64,000 nt of DNA from Mycolicibacterium neworleansense (GTDB lineage Bacteria > Actinomycetota > Actinomycetes > Mycobacteriales > Mycobacteriaceae). Positions 22,585 to 33,052 of this stretch are shown here, one piece after another. The notes below the pieces were generated by a model, which saw nothing but the letters and a program-made list of their open reading frames with translations, was not told the DNA's origin and ran no database searches. Where the stretch lies: the NCBI RefSeq assembly GCF_001245615.1, contig NZ_CWKH01000001.1, positions 1,550,001-1,614,000 on the forward strand. Reading direction: 5' to 3'. Made by a program: the position numbers and the translations under genes. How positions within the stretch are numbered: the first letter of the stretch is position 1; the number at the start of each line of letters is the position of its first letter.

Positions 22585-24260
22585 TGTCGGCCGCGGAGTC
22601 GGTGAAGACCGGCCGCAACCGCAACATCGCGATCAGCGCGGGCAGCCTGGCCGTGCTGCTCGGTGCCCTCGACACCTACGTCGTGGTCACCATCATGACC
22701 GACATCATGTCCGACGTCGGGATCGCGGTGAACAAGATCCAGCAGGTCACCCCGATCATCACCGGCTATCTGCTCGGCTACATCGCGGCCATGCCGCTGC
22801 TGGGCCGGGCCTCGGACCGGTTCGGGCGCAAGATGCTGATCCAGGCCGGTCTGGCTGGTTTCGCGGTCGGTTCGGTGATCACCGCACTGTCCGGCGACCT
22901 GACCACGCTGGTCATCGGCCGCGTCGTGCAGGGCACTGCCAGCGGAGCCCTGCTCCCGGTGACACTGGCGCTGGCCGCCGATCTGTGGGCCGCACGTAAT
23001 CGAGCGGCAGTGCTGGGCGGTGTCGGTGCCGCGCAGGAGTTCGGCAGCGTCCTGGGCCCGCTCTACGGCATCGGCGCGGTGGCACTGTTCCACCATTGGC
23101 AGGCCGTTTTCTGGATCAACGTCCCGCTGGCCGTCATCGCCATGGTGATGATCCATTTCAGCCTGCCCGGCAAGGAGCCGAGCGAGCATCCCGAGAAGGT
23201 CGATGTCGTCGGCGGCCTCCTGCTGGCGATCGCGCTGGGCCTGGCTGTCGTCGGCCTCTACAACCCGGAACCGGACGGCAAGCAGGTGCTGCCCGAGTGG
23301 GGCCTGCCGGTCCTGATCGGCGCGCTGGTGGCCACCGTGGCGTTCTTCGTGTGGGAGAAGGTCGCCCGCACCCGGCTGATCGAGCCCGCGGGTGTGAAGT
23401 TCGTGCCGTTCCTCGCCGCGCTCGCCGCCTCGTTGTGTACCGGTGCCGCACTGATGGTGACGCTGGTCAACGTCGAACTGTTCGGTCAGGGCGTGCTCGG
23501 CAAGGACAAGTACGAAGCCGCCTTCCTGCTGCTGCGGTTCCTGATCGCCCTGCCGATCGGCGCGCTGCTGGGTGGCTGGATCGCCACCCGAATCGGGGAC
23601 CGCATCGTCAGCTTCACCGGTCTGATGATCGCGGCCGGCGGCTTCTGGCTGATCACCCACTGGTCGATCAATGTGCTCGACAAGACCTACGACCTGATGC
23701 TGTTCCAGTTGCCGGTGCTCGACACCGATCTGGCGATCGTGGGTCTGGGGCTCGGGCTGGTGATCGCTCCGCTCACCTCGGCCACGCTGCGGGTCGTGCC
23801 TGCCGCACAGCACGGCATCGCCTCTGCGTTCGTGGTGGTGGCGCGGATGATCGGCATGCTGATCGGCATGGCGGGCCTGTCCGCCTGGGGTCTGTACCGC
23901 TTCAACCAGCACCTGGCGGGCCTGGCCGCCGCGGCCGCCAGCAGCGAAATGTCGCTGCAGGAGCGGCTGGCCTCTCAGGCGACCCGCTATCGCGAGGCGT
24001 ACGTGTCGATGTACGGCGATATTTTCGGTATCACCGCGATCGTCTGCGTGGTGGGTGCGGTGCTCGGTCTGCTGATCGCCGCGCGTCATTTCCACGCCGA
24101 CGAACTCGCCGGCCCTCCCGAGCATCTCGGAGTCAACGACGGCGGTGACGCGCCGACCGAGATGTTCGACCTTCCGACCCAGTCCCTGGGAGCCCAGCGC
24201 GTGGACGAGACGGTCCGGCTACCGCGGCAGCAGCCGCCGGGCCGGCACCGGTCCAGCTGA
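22584..24260 (+). CDS. p55: MFS transporter P55 (LprG partner)
   Basis: Major facilitator protein that works with LprG in export of triacylated lipids and in drug tolerance; inner membrane. The 558-residue product has about 14 membrane segments, the MFS loop motif [11 protein letters not shown] between helices 2 and 3, and the early acidic [15 protein letters not shown] segment typical of the 14-helix drug-exporter family. The C-terminal 40 residues are hydrophilic ([13 protein letters not shown]). It overlaps lprG by one base. It converges on the small iron-box ORF on the opposite strand, with only five bases between the two stops. Confidence 0.95.
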   Translation: MSAAESVKTGRNRNIAISAGSLAVLLGALDTYVVVTIMTDIMSDVGIAVNKIQQVTPIITGYLLGYIAAMPLLGRASDRFGRKMLIQAGLAGFAVGSVITALSGDLTTLVIGRVVQGTASGALLPVTLALAADLWAARNRAAVLGGVGAAQEFGSVLGPLYGIGAVALFHHWQAVFWINVPLAVIAMVMIHFSLPGKEPSEHPEKVDVVGGLLLAIALGLAVVGLYNPEPDGKQVLPEWGLPVLIGALVATVAFFVWEKVARTRLIEPAGVKFVPFLAALAASLCTGAALMVTLVNVELFGQGVLGKDKYEAAFLLLRFLIALPIGALLGGWIATRIGDRIVSFTGLMIAAGGFWLITHWSINVLDKTYDLMLFQLPVLDTDLAIVGLGLGLVIAPLTSATLRVVPAAQHGIASAFVVVARMIGMLIGMAGLSAWGLYRFNQHLAGLAAAAASSEMSLQERLASQATRYREAYVSMYGDIFGITAIVCVVGAVLGLLIAARHFHADELAGPPEHLGVNDGGDAPTEMFDLPTQSLGAQRVDETVRLPRQQPPGRHRSS

Positions 24261-24265
24261 CGGGA

Positions 24266-24424
24266 TCAGCAGCGCTCGACCCCGGGGCGGAGCAAGCGTG
24301 GTGCCCGGCCGGCCTCTTCAACCGGCCGGCTGGGCAGCACGAGGCGCAGTGGGGCACGCACCAGCGCCCGAATCGTGCGGGGAGTCCACGGGGTGGTGGG
24401 GAGCCAGTCCTGCAGTGCAGTCAT
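24266..24424 (-). CDS. Candidate 52-residue protein downstream of an iron box
   Basis: An ATG ORF too short for most gene callers. It starts MTALQDWLPTTPWTPRTIR, is rich in Arg, Pro and Leu, has no cysteine until the last residue, and ends PGVERC. Support: AAAGGA lies eight bases upstream of the ATG, third-position GC is about 80 percent, it fills most of the 318-bp gap between P55 and ribD, and a good IdeR box lies about 105-125 bp upstream in the right direction. No family is recognised. An overlapping frame (24318-24524) has no ribosome-binding site and looks less coding. Could be a small iron-regulated protein or a processed peptide; could also be chance. Confidence 0.55.
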   Translation of the reverse strand: MTALQDWLPTTPWTPRTIRALVRAPLRLVLPSRPVEEAGRAPRLLRPGVERC

Positions 24425-24528
24425 GCTCGCGTCCTTTGCTCGTGTTCACCGGGCGCAAATTCGGCAGTGAAACGCGCTTTGGTACGAGTGTACCGGTTAG
24501 CACCGTCAACGCTCGGCATTTCACCAGC

Positions 24529-24547
24529 TTAGCTTAGGTAAGCCTAA
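24529..24547 (-). promoter_or_regulatory. IdeR (iron) box
   Basis: TTAGCTTAGGTAAGCCTAA matches 15 of 19 positions of the mycobacterial IdeR consensus as I recall it (TTAGGTTAGGCTAACCTAA), with inverted TTAGG/CCTAA around TAAG. On the minus strand a TAAGCT -10-like hexamer overlaps its edge, so metal-loaded IdeR could block a promoter. The only minus-strand gene downstream before P55 is the 52-residue ORF; ribD lies upstream of the box, and no plus-strand gene follows. Confidence 0.65.
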
Positions 24548-24578
24548 CCTTGTCTGGCTACCTACTGCGAGCCTGCGA

Positions 24579-25580
24579 TCAGTTGGGCACCAGACTCAGG
24601 CGAACATCCGGCCCGATGGCGGTGATGCCGTCGAACCGCCACCGCTGCGCGTGCACGATGCTGGGTACCCCGATGTCATCGACCGCCGTGATCGGCCCAC
24701 CCAACAGGATCGGCGCGACGTAGGCCAGGATCCGGTTGACCACGCCGGCTCGCAGGAAGGCGCCGGCCAGGGTCGGTCCACCCTCCAGCAGCACATCGGT
24801 CCGGTCGCCCAGCGACCGCATCACCTCATGCGGATCGTGGGTGCGGATCAGCATGGTGCGCGAATCATCGTTGAGCACCTTGGCGTCCGACGACACGTCC
24901 CGCATACCGACCACGACCCGCAGGGGCTGATGGTCGGCCGGCGTGCCGTCGGCCAGGCGCGCCGTCAGCGTCGGATCGTCGACAAAGACAGTCCCGGTGC
25001 CGACCACGATCGCGTCGGCCGCGAACCGCTTGCGGTGGACGTCCGCGCGGGCGGCCTCGCTGGTGATCCACTGGCTGGAACCGTCGGCGGCGGCGCTGCG
25101 GCCGTCCACACTGGTGGCGAATTTCCATGTCACATGCGGCAATCCGGTGCGCTGCTTGTGCAGCCACTCGCGCAACGGCCCCTTTTCGACCTCATCGGCC
25201 AACACCCCGGCGCGTACCACCACACCGGCTTCGGCCAGCCGCTGAGCCCCGCCCTCGGCCACGGGGTTGGGGTCGGAAACCGCAAAGGCAACAGTCGAAA
25301 TCCCGGCCGCCAGAAGCGCATCCACGCACGGCGGAGTCCGGCCGTGGTGATTGCACGGCTCCAGGGTGACCACAGCGGTGCCGCCCTTGGCCCGGTCCCC
25401 CGCTGCCTGCAACGCCATCACCTCGGCGTGCGGACCGCCGACAGGCTGTGTCCCGCCGACACCGGCGATCTGCCCGTCGCTGTCCAGGATCACCGCGCCG
25501 ACCGGCGGATTGGGATAGGTCGAGCCCTTGACCTGTTCGGCTTGCTCGATGGCCAGCCGCATCGCGGCCTCTGGCGTCAT
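24579..25580 (-). CDS. ribD: Riboflavin biosynthesis deaminase/reductase RibD
   Basis: Bifunctional: deaminates the pyrimidine ring of the GTP cyclohydrolase product, then reduces the ribose side chain with NADPH. The 333-residue product has the zinc deaminase motif [10 protein letters not shown] then [18 protein letters not shown], and the reductase half with [47 protein letters not shown] and [13 protein letters not shown]. Its ATG overlaps the rpe stop (ATGA). The catalytic residues are present. It is the last gene of fmt-rsmB-rpe-ribD. Confidence 0.96.
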   Translation of the reverse strand: MTPEAAMRLAIEQAEQVKGSTYPNPPVGAVILDSDGQIAGVGGTQPVGGPHAEVMALQAAGDRAKGGTAVVTLEPCNHHGRTPPCVDALLAAGISTVAFAVSDPNPVAEGGAQRLAEAGVVVRAGVLADEVEKGPLREWLHKQRTGLPHVTWKFATSVDGRSAAADGSSQWITSEAARADVHRKRFAADAIVVGTGTVFVDDPTLTARLADGTPADHQPLRVVVGMRDVSSDAKVLNDDSRTMLIRTHDPHEVMRSLGDRTDVLLEGGPTLAGAFLRAGVVNRILAYVAPILLGGPITAVDDIGVPSIVHAQRWRFDGITAIGPDVRLSLVPN

Positions 25581-26281
25581 AGCGTCAGATGTCTCGACGC
25601 GCTCGCAGCCTGCTGGCGCAGGGACTTCACCGCGGCGGCCGGATCGGCCGCGCTGTACACCGCCGAACCGGCGACGAAGCAGTCCACACCGGCCTCGGCG
25701 GCCTGCTCGATGGTGTCGGCGTTGATGCCGCCGTCGATCTCGACGACGATGGTCAGCTCACCGGCATCGACGAGCCGGCGCGCGGTGCTGACCTTGGCGA
25801 GCACCTCCGGGATGAACTTCTGCCCACCGAAACCGGGCTCCACCGACATCACCAGAAGGGTGTCGAATTCCTTGAGGATCTCCAGGTAGGGCTCCAGCGG
25901 GGTGCCCGGCTTCACCGACAGGCCGGCCTTGGCACCGGCAGCCCGGATATCGCGAGCCACACCGATCGGATTGTCGGTGGCTTCGGCGTGGAACGTGACG
26001 TTGTACGCACCGGCCTCGGCGTACGGCGGCGCCCAGCGTTCGGGTTGGTCGATCATCAGATGGCAGTCCATCGGGATGTCGGTCGCCTTGAGCAGGGACT
26101 CCACCACCGGCAGACCCAGCGTGAGGTTGGGCACGAAGTGGTTGTCCATGACGTCGACATGCAGCCAGTCGGCCCCGGCCACCGCGGCGACCTCATCGGA
26201 CAGCCGCGCGAAGTCCGCGGACAGGATGGACGGGGCGATCAATGGAGTCTTGTGCTCCTCGCGTGCGCGGAGGTCTGCCAT
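25577..26281 (-). CDS. rpe: Ribulose-phosphate 3-epimerase
   Basis: Interconverts ribulose 5-phosphate and xylulose 5-phosphate in the pentose phosphate pathway, so it also controls the supply of the ribulose 5-phosphate used by RibBA. The 234-residue TIM barrel shows [56 protein letters not shown] and [12 protein letters not shown] with the metal-binding His and Asp residues. The ATG at 26281 follows the rsmB stop by five bases; the frame upstream lies inside rsmB. Confidence 0.97.
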   Translation of the reverse strand: MADLRAREEHKTPLIAPSILSADFARLSDEVAAVAGADWLHVDVMDNHFVPNLTLGLPVVESLLKATDIPMDCHLMIDQPERWAPPYAEAGAYNVTFHAEATDNPIGVARDIRAAGAKAGLSVKPGTPLEPYLEILKEFDTLLVMSVEPGFGGQKFIPEVLAKVSTARRLVDAGELTIVVEIDGGINADTIEQAAEAGVDCFVAGSAVYSAADPAAAVKSLRQQAASASRHLTL

Positions 26282-26286
26282 GGCGG

Positions 26287-27687
26287 TCAGCCTACTTTCA
26301 GGGCGGCGGCGAACATCGCATCGGTCCCGTGCCGGTGCGGCCACAGCTGGACGTGCGGTCCATCACCGAGATCCTCGGCCGGGGCAAACAGCTCCCGGGT
26401 GTCGAGTTGGGTCACCGGATGCCTGCGCACGGCGTCGGCCACCACACCGACCGTCTCGGCCAGGTGTGGTGAACAGGTCGCATAGAGGACGACGCCGCCG
26501 GGACGGGTCAGCGCGATGGCCGCGGCGAGCAGCTCGCGCTGCAGTTTCGCCAGCCCCGGGACGTCACCGGGCTGGCGTCGCCACCGCGCTTCGGGGCGGC
26601 GGCGCAACGCCCCCAGACCGGTGCAGGGGGCGTCGACCAGGACGCGGTCGAAGCCGGGTTCCAGGCCGGATTCCCGGCCGTCGACGCGTTGGACGTCGAC
26701 GTCGAGCCCCCGGGTGTTCTCCTCGACCAGGTCAGCACGCCGCGGTGCGGGCTCGACCGCGGTGACCCGGGCGCCCGAAGCCGCACCGATGGAGGCCAGC
26801 AGCGCGGTCTTGCCGCCCGGGCCCGCGCACAGGTCGAGCCAGCGACCGTTGTCCGGGCCGTCGAGCTCGGCCAGGGTCAGCGCGCGGGCGACCAACTGGC
26901 TGCCCTCGTCCTGCACCTGGGCGGCTCCGTCGCGCACGGCCGCGATTTGCCCGGGGTCGCCACCGGACAGGTAGACGGCATAGGGCGAATACCGACCCAC
27001 GGTGCCGTCCGCCGCCGCGGCCAGCTCGGCCGCGGTCAGCGCGGTGGGCCGGGCCGCCAGGTGCACCACCGGGCGCTCGTCGTCACTGGTCAGCAGGGCG
27101 TCGAGTTCCCCGGCCCGGGCGCCCAGCGCGTCGGTGAACGCCTGGGCGATCCAGCGCGGGTGGGCGTGGAGGAACGCGGCGTGCCCGACCGGGTCGGTGG
27201 CCGCAGGCGGGGCCAGCTGCTCCATCCATTCCTGCTCGGTGCTGCGCGAGACCGTCCGCAACACTCCGTTGACGAAACCGGCTCGGGCCGAGTCGAATTC
27301 GATTCCGGCCTGTTCCACGGTGGTGGACACCGCGGCGTGCGGCTCCACCCGGGTGCGCAGCAGCTGGTAGGTGCCGAGCCGCAGCAGGTCGAGCAGCACG
27401 GGGTCGATCCGATCGGGCGGTCGCCCGGCGGCCGCCTCGATGACGGCGTCGAGCAGCCCCTTGGTACGGCAGGCTCCGTAGGTGAGCTCGGTGGCGAACG
27501 CCGCATCACGGCCCTCGATCCCCCGTTCCCGCAGCAGGGCAGGCAGGGCCAGGTTGGCATACGAATCGCGCTCAGACACCGCACGCAGCACGTCGAAGGC
27601 CGCCCGGCGGGCGGGGTCGAGCGGGGTGCGACGGTGCTGCCGGTTGCGTTGCGGCGGGCGGTTCTGCCGGTTCGAGGGCCTGCTCAT
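26287..27687 (-). CDS. rsmB: 16S rRNA (cytosine-C5) methyltransferase RsmB/Fmu
   Basis: SAM-dependent m5C methyltransferase of 16S rRNA. The 466-residue product has an N-terminal NusB-like domain ([41 protein letters not shown]), then the Rossmann methyltransferase: [15 protein letters not shown] for [21 protein letters not shown] with one catalytic Cys, and [13 protein letters not shown] with the second. It starts with a very basic stretch ([18 protein letters not shown]). The ATG overlaps the fmt stop. Confidence 0.96.
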   Translation of the reverse strand: MSRPSNRQNRPPQRNRQHRRTPLDPARRAAFDVLRAVSERDSYANLALPALLRERGIEGRDAAFATELTYGACRTKGLLDAVIEAAAGRPPDRIDPVLLDLLRLGTYQLLRTRVEPHAAVSTTVEQAGIEFDSARAGFVNGVLRTVSRSTEQEWMEQLAPPAATDPVGHAAFLHAHPRWIAQAFTDALGARAGELDALLTSDDERPVVHLAARPTALTAAELAAAADGTVGRYSPYAVYLSGGDPGQIAAVRDGAAQVQDEGSQLVARALTLAELDGPDNGRWLDLCAGPGGKTALLASIGAASGARVTAVEPAPRRADLVEENTRGLDVDVQRVDGRESGLEPGFDRVLVDAPCTGLGALRRRPEARWRRQPGDVPGLAKLQRELLAAAIALTRPGGVVLYATCSPHLAETVGVVADAVRRHPVTQLDTRELFAPAEDLGDGPHVQLWPHRHGTDAMFAAALKVG

Positions 27688-28613
27688 GATGCGCGCACCG
27701 AATCCTCCAGTCGTGCGCCGCGGGCCCAGTCGGCGGCGTTCATGAGTTTCTTTCCGGGCGGCTGGATCTGCCCCAGCCGGACCGGCCGCGACCCGGTACC
27801 GACCAGCACCGCGTTGCGCTCGACCCGAATGTCACCGGGCGCCAACACATCTTGCGAGTGCTCCACCGTGACCGGACCGACCTTGACGCGTAGGTCCCCG
27901 ATCATCGTCCACGCACCGGGATTCGGCGTGACCGCACGAATCTGGCGGTCGACGACGTGGGCCGGCAGCTCCCAGCGAACGCGGGCCGACTCCACGGTGA
28001 TCTTGGGCGCCAGGCTCACCCCGTCGGCCGGCTGCGGCACCGCGGTCAGGGCGCCCTCGGCGATACCGTCCAACGTCGACTCCAGCAGTGCGGCACCCGA
28101 ATCAGCAAGCCGCCCAAGCAGTTCGCCGGCCGTATCGGTGTCACGCACCCGCTCGGTGACCACCCCGTAGACCGGGCCCGAGTCGAGCGCCGGCTCGATG
28201 AGGAACGTCGTGGCTCCGGTCACCTCGTCACCGGCGGCCAGCGAGGCCTGCACCGGTGCTGCCCCGCGCCAGGCCGGGAGCAACGAGAAGTGGAGATTGA
28301 TCCAGCCATGCCGTGGCACCGCGAGCAGGCGTTCGCTCAGCAGTGCGCCGTAGGCCACGACGGCACAGCACTCAGGTGCCAGCTCGGACAGCTCGGCGAT
28401 GAACTCATCGGAGTTGGGCCTGGCCGGCCGTAGGACCGGTATGTCGTGCTCGAGCGCCAGCTGCGCGACCGGTGACGGCGCGGGCTTACCGCGACGCCCG
28501 GCGGCGGCGTCGGGCCGGGTCAGCACCGCGACCACGTCGTGGCGAGGCGAGTCGATCAGCCGCTGCAACGACGGAAGGGCGGGCTCTGGAGTTCCGGCAA
28601 AGACAAGACGCAC
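27684..28613 (-). CDS. fmt: Methionyl-tRNA formyltransferase
   Basis: Formylates initiator Met-tRNA using 10-formyltetrahydrofolate. The 309-residue product has [19 protein letters not shown], the catalytic region [21 protein letters not shown] (Asn, His, with the Asp in [10 protein letters not shown]), and the C-terminal OB-like domain ([17 protein letters not shown]). The start is GTG with TAAACT six bases upstream and no Shine-Dalgarno sequence, so a leaderless message probably begins here and runs fmt-rsmB-rpe-ribD. Confidence 0.97.
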   Translation of the reverse strand: MRLVFAGTPEPALPSLQRLIDSPRHDVVAVLTRPDAAAGRRGKPAPSPVAQLALEHDIPVLRPARPNSDEFIAELSELAPECCAVVAYGALLSERLLAVPRHGWINLHFSLLPAWRGAAPVQASLAAGDEVTGATTFLIEPALDSGPVYGVVTERVRDTDTAGELLGRLADSGAALLESTLDGIAEGALTAVPQPADGVSLAPKITVESARVRWELPAHVVDRQIRAVTPNPGAWTMIGDLRVKVGPVTVEHSQDVLAPGDIRVERNAVLVGTGSRPVRLGQIQPPGKKLMNAADWARGARLEDSVRAS

Positions 28614-28619
28614 CGCACC

Positions 28620-28625
28620 AGTTTA
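28620..28625 (-). promoter_or_regulatory. Candidate -10 box, leaderless fmt promoter
   Basis: On the minus strand TAAACT (TANNNT) ends six bases before the fmt GTG. It lies in the 33-bp gap after lemA, which would make fmt the first gene of its own operon. Confidence 0.45.
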
Positions 28626-28646
28626 GGGAGCCGGACCGCCGCTTCC

Positions 28647-29180
28647 CTAATGCGGCGAGCGGTAATACTCCCGCTCGGACACTCCGGCCAGCGGTGCCAG
28701 GTACACCCACGGAATGGTTCCCACGAGCCGGTTGAGGGTGGCCACCGCATCGTTGTAGTACTGGCGGGCGAACGCCAGCTTGTTCTCGGTGTCGGCCAGA
28801 TTCTCCTGCAGATTCAGGAAGTTGTTCGACGAATTGAGTTGCGGATACGTCGATCCCACTGCCAGTACCCCCGACACGGCGGCATCGAGATTCCGTTCGG
28901 CGGCACTGCGCTGCTCTATCGAAGCACCACCGGTCGCCGAGGTCAGCGCCGCCTGCGCAGTACTTGCCCGGCCCAGGACCGCCGTCTCGTGTGTGGCGAA
29001 CGTCGCCACCGCCTGCACCAGTGCCGGAATCAGCGCGGCCCGGCGGGTCAACTCGACGTCGATGCCGCTCAACGCCTCGGCGACGCGCACGTCGGCCGCC
29101 CGCAGCTTGTTGTAACCGACGACGAAGCCCACCAGGACCGCCACCGCCAGGACCAGCACCACGACCAACAGCAGTCTCAC
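28647..29180 (-). CDS. LemA family protein
   Basis: Membrane-anchored helical protein of the LemA family; function poorly known, often encoded next to DUF2207 proteins as here. The 177-residue product has one N-terminal membrane helix (VRLLLVVVLVLAVAVLVGFV) and then the characteristic segments VELTRRAALIPALVQAVATF and YPQLNSSNNFLNLQENLADT, with ENKLAFARQYYNDAVATLN after them. The GTG at 29180 overlaps the DUF2207 stop (GTGA) and immediately precedes the helix; the longer open frame upstream is a shadow of DUF2207. Confidence 0.92.
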   Translation of the reverse strand: MRLLLVVVLVLAVAVLVGFVVGYNKLRAADVRVAEALSGIDVELTRRAALIPALVQAVATFATHETAVLGRASTAQAALTSATGGASIEQRSAAERNLDAAVSGVLAVGSTYPQLNSSNNFLNLQENLADTENKLAFARQYYNDAVATLNRLVGTIPWVYLAPLAGVSEREYYRSPH

Positions 29181-31003
29181 CACGAGCCGCCTCCTCCCCC
29201 TCCTCCGCCGCCACCGCCGCCGCCTCCACCAGACGACGATGACCCGCCGCTCGATGAGGAGGAGGACGACTGCGAGGCGGTGTACGCCCCGATCGATGAC
29301 GATAGTGCCGATTCGAAACTGTCGAAGTCCGCTCCGCCGGATCCGCCGGTGAAACCGTGACTGTCGCCCGACGACGATGACGACGAGTTGTACCAATCCG
29401 GTTGGGGCGCAGGAGCCCCCACGGTGTCCTGATACTTCTTGGCCCACAGTGCGGCCGCACCACCGGCCACCGCGAACGGGATGTAGGCCAGGTAGAGGTC
29501 CTTGCGGGCGGAGAAGTCGAATCTGGTCTCGGCCGATTCGGTGGACAGCAGGCGGTGGAAACCCTCTGCCCGCGACCACAATTCCCGGCCGGCGGGAGTG
29601 CGGCGCGTACCGACACCGCCCCGCCAACCACGCAGCGAGCACAGGAAGAACACCGCGAAGGGCACACCCCACAACGTGATCCCGAACCAGAGGAAGAAGC
29701 CCGCCAGTGCGGCGAGGAATGCCACCACATTGGCGACGCGGACCCACAGTTCCTTGCCACGCCGGACCAGGAAACCTCCATCGAACGCCCACTTGCGGAC
29801 GGCGACGGCCATATCCGTCTTGGCCTTGCTCAGCTTTTTGCCCGACGTCGCGGAGTTCTTCGCCGAGAACTCGGCGCCCACCGACATCACCTTCAGCGCC
29901 GCACCCACTTCGACGCCGACCGGATCGACTTCGCCCCAGTCCGCAGGCTTGGCGAGACCCCTGATCTTCCAGTGCTTGTCACTGACCTGCCGCAGCTCGA
30001 TGAGCCCGCGCTCGGCGAGGTGGAACAGCGTTGCGCTCAGGCCGTTCTTGGGGACTGTCTCGGTGCGGATGAACTCGGTCTGCACCGGTCCGAGTCCTTC
30101 CGGCGGCGCGTACTGCACCGGGAATCCCGGTGACGGTTCGACCGTGGTGCGAGACCAGAAGTAGGCCAGCAGTCCCATCCCGGCGGTCAGCAGGGCGAAC
30201 CAGAACAACGCGGTCACCGACCGGCCCAGGATCCGGTCCCAGGTATTGGGCCACGGCAGGGTGGTCTGCGGCGGTGTCACCACGTCGACGCCGGCCCGCA
30301 GCGTCACCGGTGTGTGGGGGTCCAGGCCGGTCGCCGTCAGGCGCACGGCGTTGCCCTCGGTGCGCAGATCCGCACACGCCCGGCCGACGCCGAAGCCGAC
30401 GCTGCACCCGGCCCCGGTCACCTCGGCCGGCAGGGTGACCGAGATCTCGGCCCGCTCGATCGTGTTGTTCCACGCCGGGGCGACGACGTTCCAGTAGAAC
30501 GCCGAGGGAGCATCGGGGTTACCGGTGTTCGCGGCGAACTGGCGCTCGGCGCCGGCGGTGCCCGGATCCAGGACACCGTCGATCGTGTAGCGGATCTCGA
30601 AGACGTGGCTGCCCCAGTCCAGGGTGGTGGCGGGGTCACCGATCTTGGCCACCCGGAACCGTTTGCCGCTCTCCCACAGCAGTTGGTAGGTCACCGGCGC
30701 GCCATCCATCGTGATCGACACGATCTCGGGCACCTGCCGAACGTGGGAATTGTTCTGATTGGCCACATCCCAGTAGCGGAAGATGCCGTGCCGTCCGCTG
30801 GGGAAGTCGCCGGTGACGGTCTCGACCGCGGACATCCGCCCGTCGGCGTCGACGGTGAAATCGGCCCGGTAGTCGGTGATCACCACCGGATCGGCCGGGC
30901 CTACCCCGACGCCCGACCCGGACCCGCCGGTGAACACCAGCGGCCACAGCAGGCCAAAGGCGATGAGCCCCAACGCAAACAACCACGAGCACACCCGGCG
31001 CAT
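29177..31003 (-). CDS. DUF2207 membrane protein with poly-Ser/poly-Gly tail
   Basis: The 608-residue product has a signal anchor (RVCSWLFALGLIAFGLLWPL), a large extracytoplasmic domain to about residue 240 (DYRADFTVDADGRMSAVETV; YWDVANQNNSHVRQVPEI), a membrane helix near 250, a cytoplasmic domain, and further helices near 430-455 and 520. The C terminus is low-complexity: runs of Ser, then about 15 Gly ending SW, a known ending in this family. AGGAGG before the ATG at 31003 sets the start. It is coupled to lemA by overlap. Likely a two-protein envelope unit; no enzymatic motif seen. Confidence 0.88.
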   Translation of the reverse strand: MRRVCSWLFALGLIAFGLLWPLVFTGGSGSGVGVGPADPVVITDYRADFTVDADGRMSAVETVTGDFPSGRHGIFRYWDVANQNNSHVRQVPEIVSITMDGAPVTYQLLWESGKRFRVAKIGDPATTLDWGSHVFEIRYTIDGVLDPGTAGAERQFAANTGNPDAPSAFYWNVVAPAWNNTIERAEISVTLPAEVTGAGCSVGFGVGRACADLRTEGNAVRLTATGLDPHTPVTLRAGVDVVTPPQTTLPWPNTWDRILGRSVTALFWFALLTAGMGLLAYFWSRTTVEPSPGFPVQYAPPEGLGPVQTEFIRTETVPKNGLSATLFHLAERGLIELRQVSDKHWKIRGLAKPADWGEVDPVGVEVGAALKVMSVGAEFSAKNSATSGKKLSKAKTDMAVAVRKWAFDGGFLVRRGKELWVRVANVVAFLAALAGFFLWFGITLWGVPFAVFFLCSLRGWRGGVGTRRTPAGRELWSRAEGFHRLLSTESAETRFDFSARKDLYLAYIPFAVAGGAAALWAKKYQDTVGAPAPQPDWYNSSSSSSGDSHGFTGGSGGADFDSFESALSSSIGAYTASQSSSSSSSGGSSSSGGGGGGGGGGGGGGGSW

Positions 31004-31051
31004 GGCAGCCTCCTGATTCGGCACTCACCGGCAACGGGTGAAGTATCCGCC

Positions 31052-33052
31052 CTAACCTATGTGCAACGGGTCGATTTGGATACGACATGGTTGCTGATCC
31101 TTGCGCGCACTGAGCACCGCGGTGGCCCGGCGCAGGGCGGCGGCCAACTCCAGTCCCCCGTCGCGGGGCACCCGGACCAGCATGCGGTTCACCTCGGCGT
31201 CGGACGCAAGCCCGGGTGGGCGGCGGGCGCCCACGGGTAGTTCCACCGGCCCGAGGATTTCCGCGACATCCGGTAGCCGTGCCGTTTCGAGCAGTGCCTC
31301 GACCGCCGTCGTCGTGCCGTCGATGGCTGCCATGTGCACCGCCGGCGGCAGGCCCACCTCACCGCGCCCGTCGAGTTCGGCGTCGGCGTGCCCCACCGGA
31401 TCCCACCGGATGAGCGCCTGCACGGTGGAGATGGCCGACTCCGCCACCACGGCGACCACGCCACCGTCGGTGCGTGGCCGGACCAGGGCCGCCGCGGCCA
31501 TCCACCGGCGCAGCGTGTCCTCGGCGGCGCGCAGGTCCTGCCGGCCCAGCAGCGCCCAGGCGTCGAGCAGCAGTGCCGCGCCGTAACCGCCTTCGGCGAT
31601 CGGCTCGGCGCCGGGTGTGCTGACCACCAGGGCCGGGCCGGCCCCCACCGCACCGAGCACCGCGTCGCCGCCCGAGGTGATCACCGACGTGCCGGGAAAC
31701 GCCCGGCCCAACTCTTCCGCGGTCCGGCGGGCACCCACCACGACCGCTCGCACCGCATCCGAACCACAACGCGCACAACGCAACGCGGGTTCGGCGCGGC
31801 CACACCACCGGCATTCCGCGGCGGCGCTCCCCCGGTCCGGCAGGGCCAGCGGGCCGGTGCAGTGCCTGCAGCGGGTCACGGCCCGGCACCGCGCGCAGGC
31901 CAGTGCCGGCACGTACCCGCGCCGCGGAACCTGGATGAGCACCGGATGTTCGGCCTGCAGCGCCGACCGGGCAGCCTGCAGCGCCATCGACGGCAGCCGG
32001 GCGGTGTGGGCGGCCGGATCGCGTTCCTGGGCGTACCCGCTGTCCTCCAGCGCGACCACCCGGGGTGCGGCGGCCCGGACCACCGGCCGGGGTGCCACCA
32101 CGTCGTGCGCCCAGCGGGTCCGCACCAGGGCCTGCGCCTCGGCGGTCCGCGCGTAACCGCCGATGATCGCGGAGCACCGCAGCTGATGGGCGCGCAGCAT
32201 GGCGACCTCGCGGGCATGCGGATAGGGGGCCCGCGGTTCGGCGAGGTTGTCGTCGCCGTCGTCCCACACCAGGACCAGCCCGAGGTTGGCCACCGGCGCG
32301 AATACCGCGCTGCGGGTGCCGATCACCAGTTGGGCCTGGCCCCGCAGCACCGCCAGCCAGCGGCGGTAGCGGGCCGAGGGGCCCAGCCCGGCCGACAACG
32401 CGACCACCCGCGACTCCGGTACCCGTTCGGCGGACGCGGCGTACAAGGCATCCACGTCACGCTGATCGGGCACCACCGCCACCACGCCCAGGCCCGCATT
32501 GACCGCCACCGCGGCCGCTTCAGCCAGCCGGTGCGCCCAGTTCTCCCCGGGCAAGGCCTGCCACACCGCTCGAGCCGCCCGGCCCTCGGCGACCGCGGTC
32601 AGGAACTGTTCGCCGCGACCGTAACGAGCCCAGGCGCTGGTATCGACGGGCCCGGTCGAGATCGGTTCCGGCTCGTCGGGAGTCTGCTTCTCGACCCTGG
32701 CATGGCGTGGCGGCACCGCCAGGCGCAAAACATCCGCGCGGGTGCCGGCGTAGCGCGCGGCGACCGCGTCGACGAGCCGACGGACCTCCGGGGTGAGCAC
32801 CGGCTCGGGCGAGACCACCCGGTCGAGCCAGCCCAGCTTCCCGGTGTGGTCGGTATCGGATCGTCGCTCCAGCAGGTACGCGTCGACCAGCCTGCCGTTG
32901 AAGCGCACCCGGACTCGCACGCCGGGCTGGGCGTCGTCGGATTGCTCCTCGGACACCAGATAGTCGAACTCCCGGTCCAGGTGCGGGACCGTGAGAAGGG
33001 GAAGCACCCGCGCGATGGGCTCATGCTCGGCGGCGCGGCGGGTGATCGTCAC
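31052..33052 (-). CDS. priA: PriA-like primosomal protein with degenerate helicase motifs
   Basis: Replication-restart protein PriA in its actinobacterial form. The 666-residue product keeps the DNA-binding N terminus ([36 protein letters not shown]) and the paired zinc clusters ([36 protein letters not shown]). The Walker A region reads [14 protein letters not shown] instead of a GxGKT loop, and the DEEH box is replaced by VWDDGDDN, so ATP-driven unwinding is unlikely. Mycobacterial PriA is known to lack these motifs, so this is a lineage trait rather than decay. The GTG start overlaps the YhhN-type gene's stop (GTGA). Confidence 0.93.
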   Translation of the reverse strand: MTITRRAAEHEPIARVLPLLTVPHLDREFDYLVSEEQSDDAQPGVRVRVRFNGRLVDAYLLERRSDTDHTGKLGWLDRVVSPEPVLTPEVRRLVDAVAARYAGTRADVLRLAVPPRHARVEKQTPDEPEPISTGPVDTSAWARYGRGEQFLTAVAEGRAARAVWQALPGENWAHRLAEAAAVAVNAGLGVVAVVPDQRDVDALYAASAERVPESRVVALSAGLGPSARYRRWLAVLRGQAQLVIGTRSAVFAPVANLGLVLVWDDGDDNLAEPRAPYPHAREVAMLRAHQLRCSAIIGGYARTAEAQALVRTRWAHDVVAPRPVVRAAAPRVVALEDSGYAQERDPAAHTARLPSMALQAARSALQAEHPVLIQVPRRGYVPALACARCRAVTRCRHCTGPLALPDRGSAAAECRWCGRAEPALRCARCGSDAVRAVVVGARRTAEELGRAFPGTSVITSGGDAVLGAVGAGPALVVSTPGAEPIAEGGYGAALLLDAWALLGRQDLRAAEDTLRRWMAAAALVRPRTDGGVVAVVAESAISTVQALIRWDPVGHADAELDGRGEVGLPPAVHMAAIDGTTTAVEALLETARLPDVAEILGPVELPVGARRPPGLASDAEVNRMLVRVPRDGGLELAAALRRATAVLSARKDQQPCRIQIDPLHIG

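Noticed and set aside
22263..24125. 620-codon minus-strand frame opposite lprG/P55
   Set aside because: His/Asp/Gln-rich low-complexity shadow of a membrane protein gene; no start context or family.
24318..24524. 68-codon minus-strand frame overlapping the 52-residue ORF
   Set aside because: No ribosome-binding site, mixed codon use, and it runs out of phase with the better-supported ORF.
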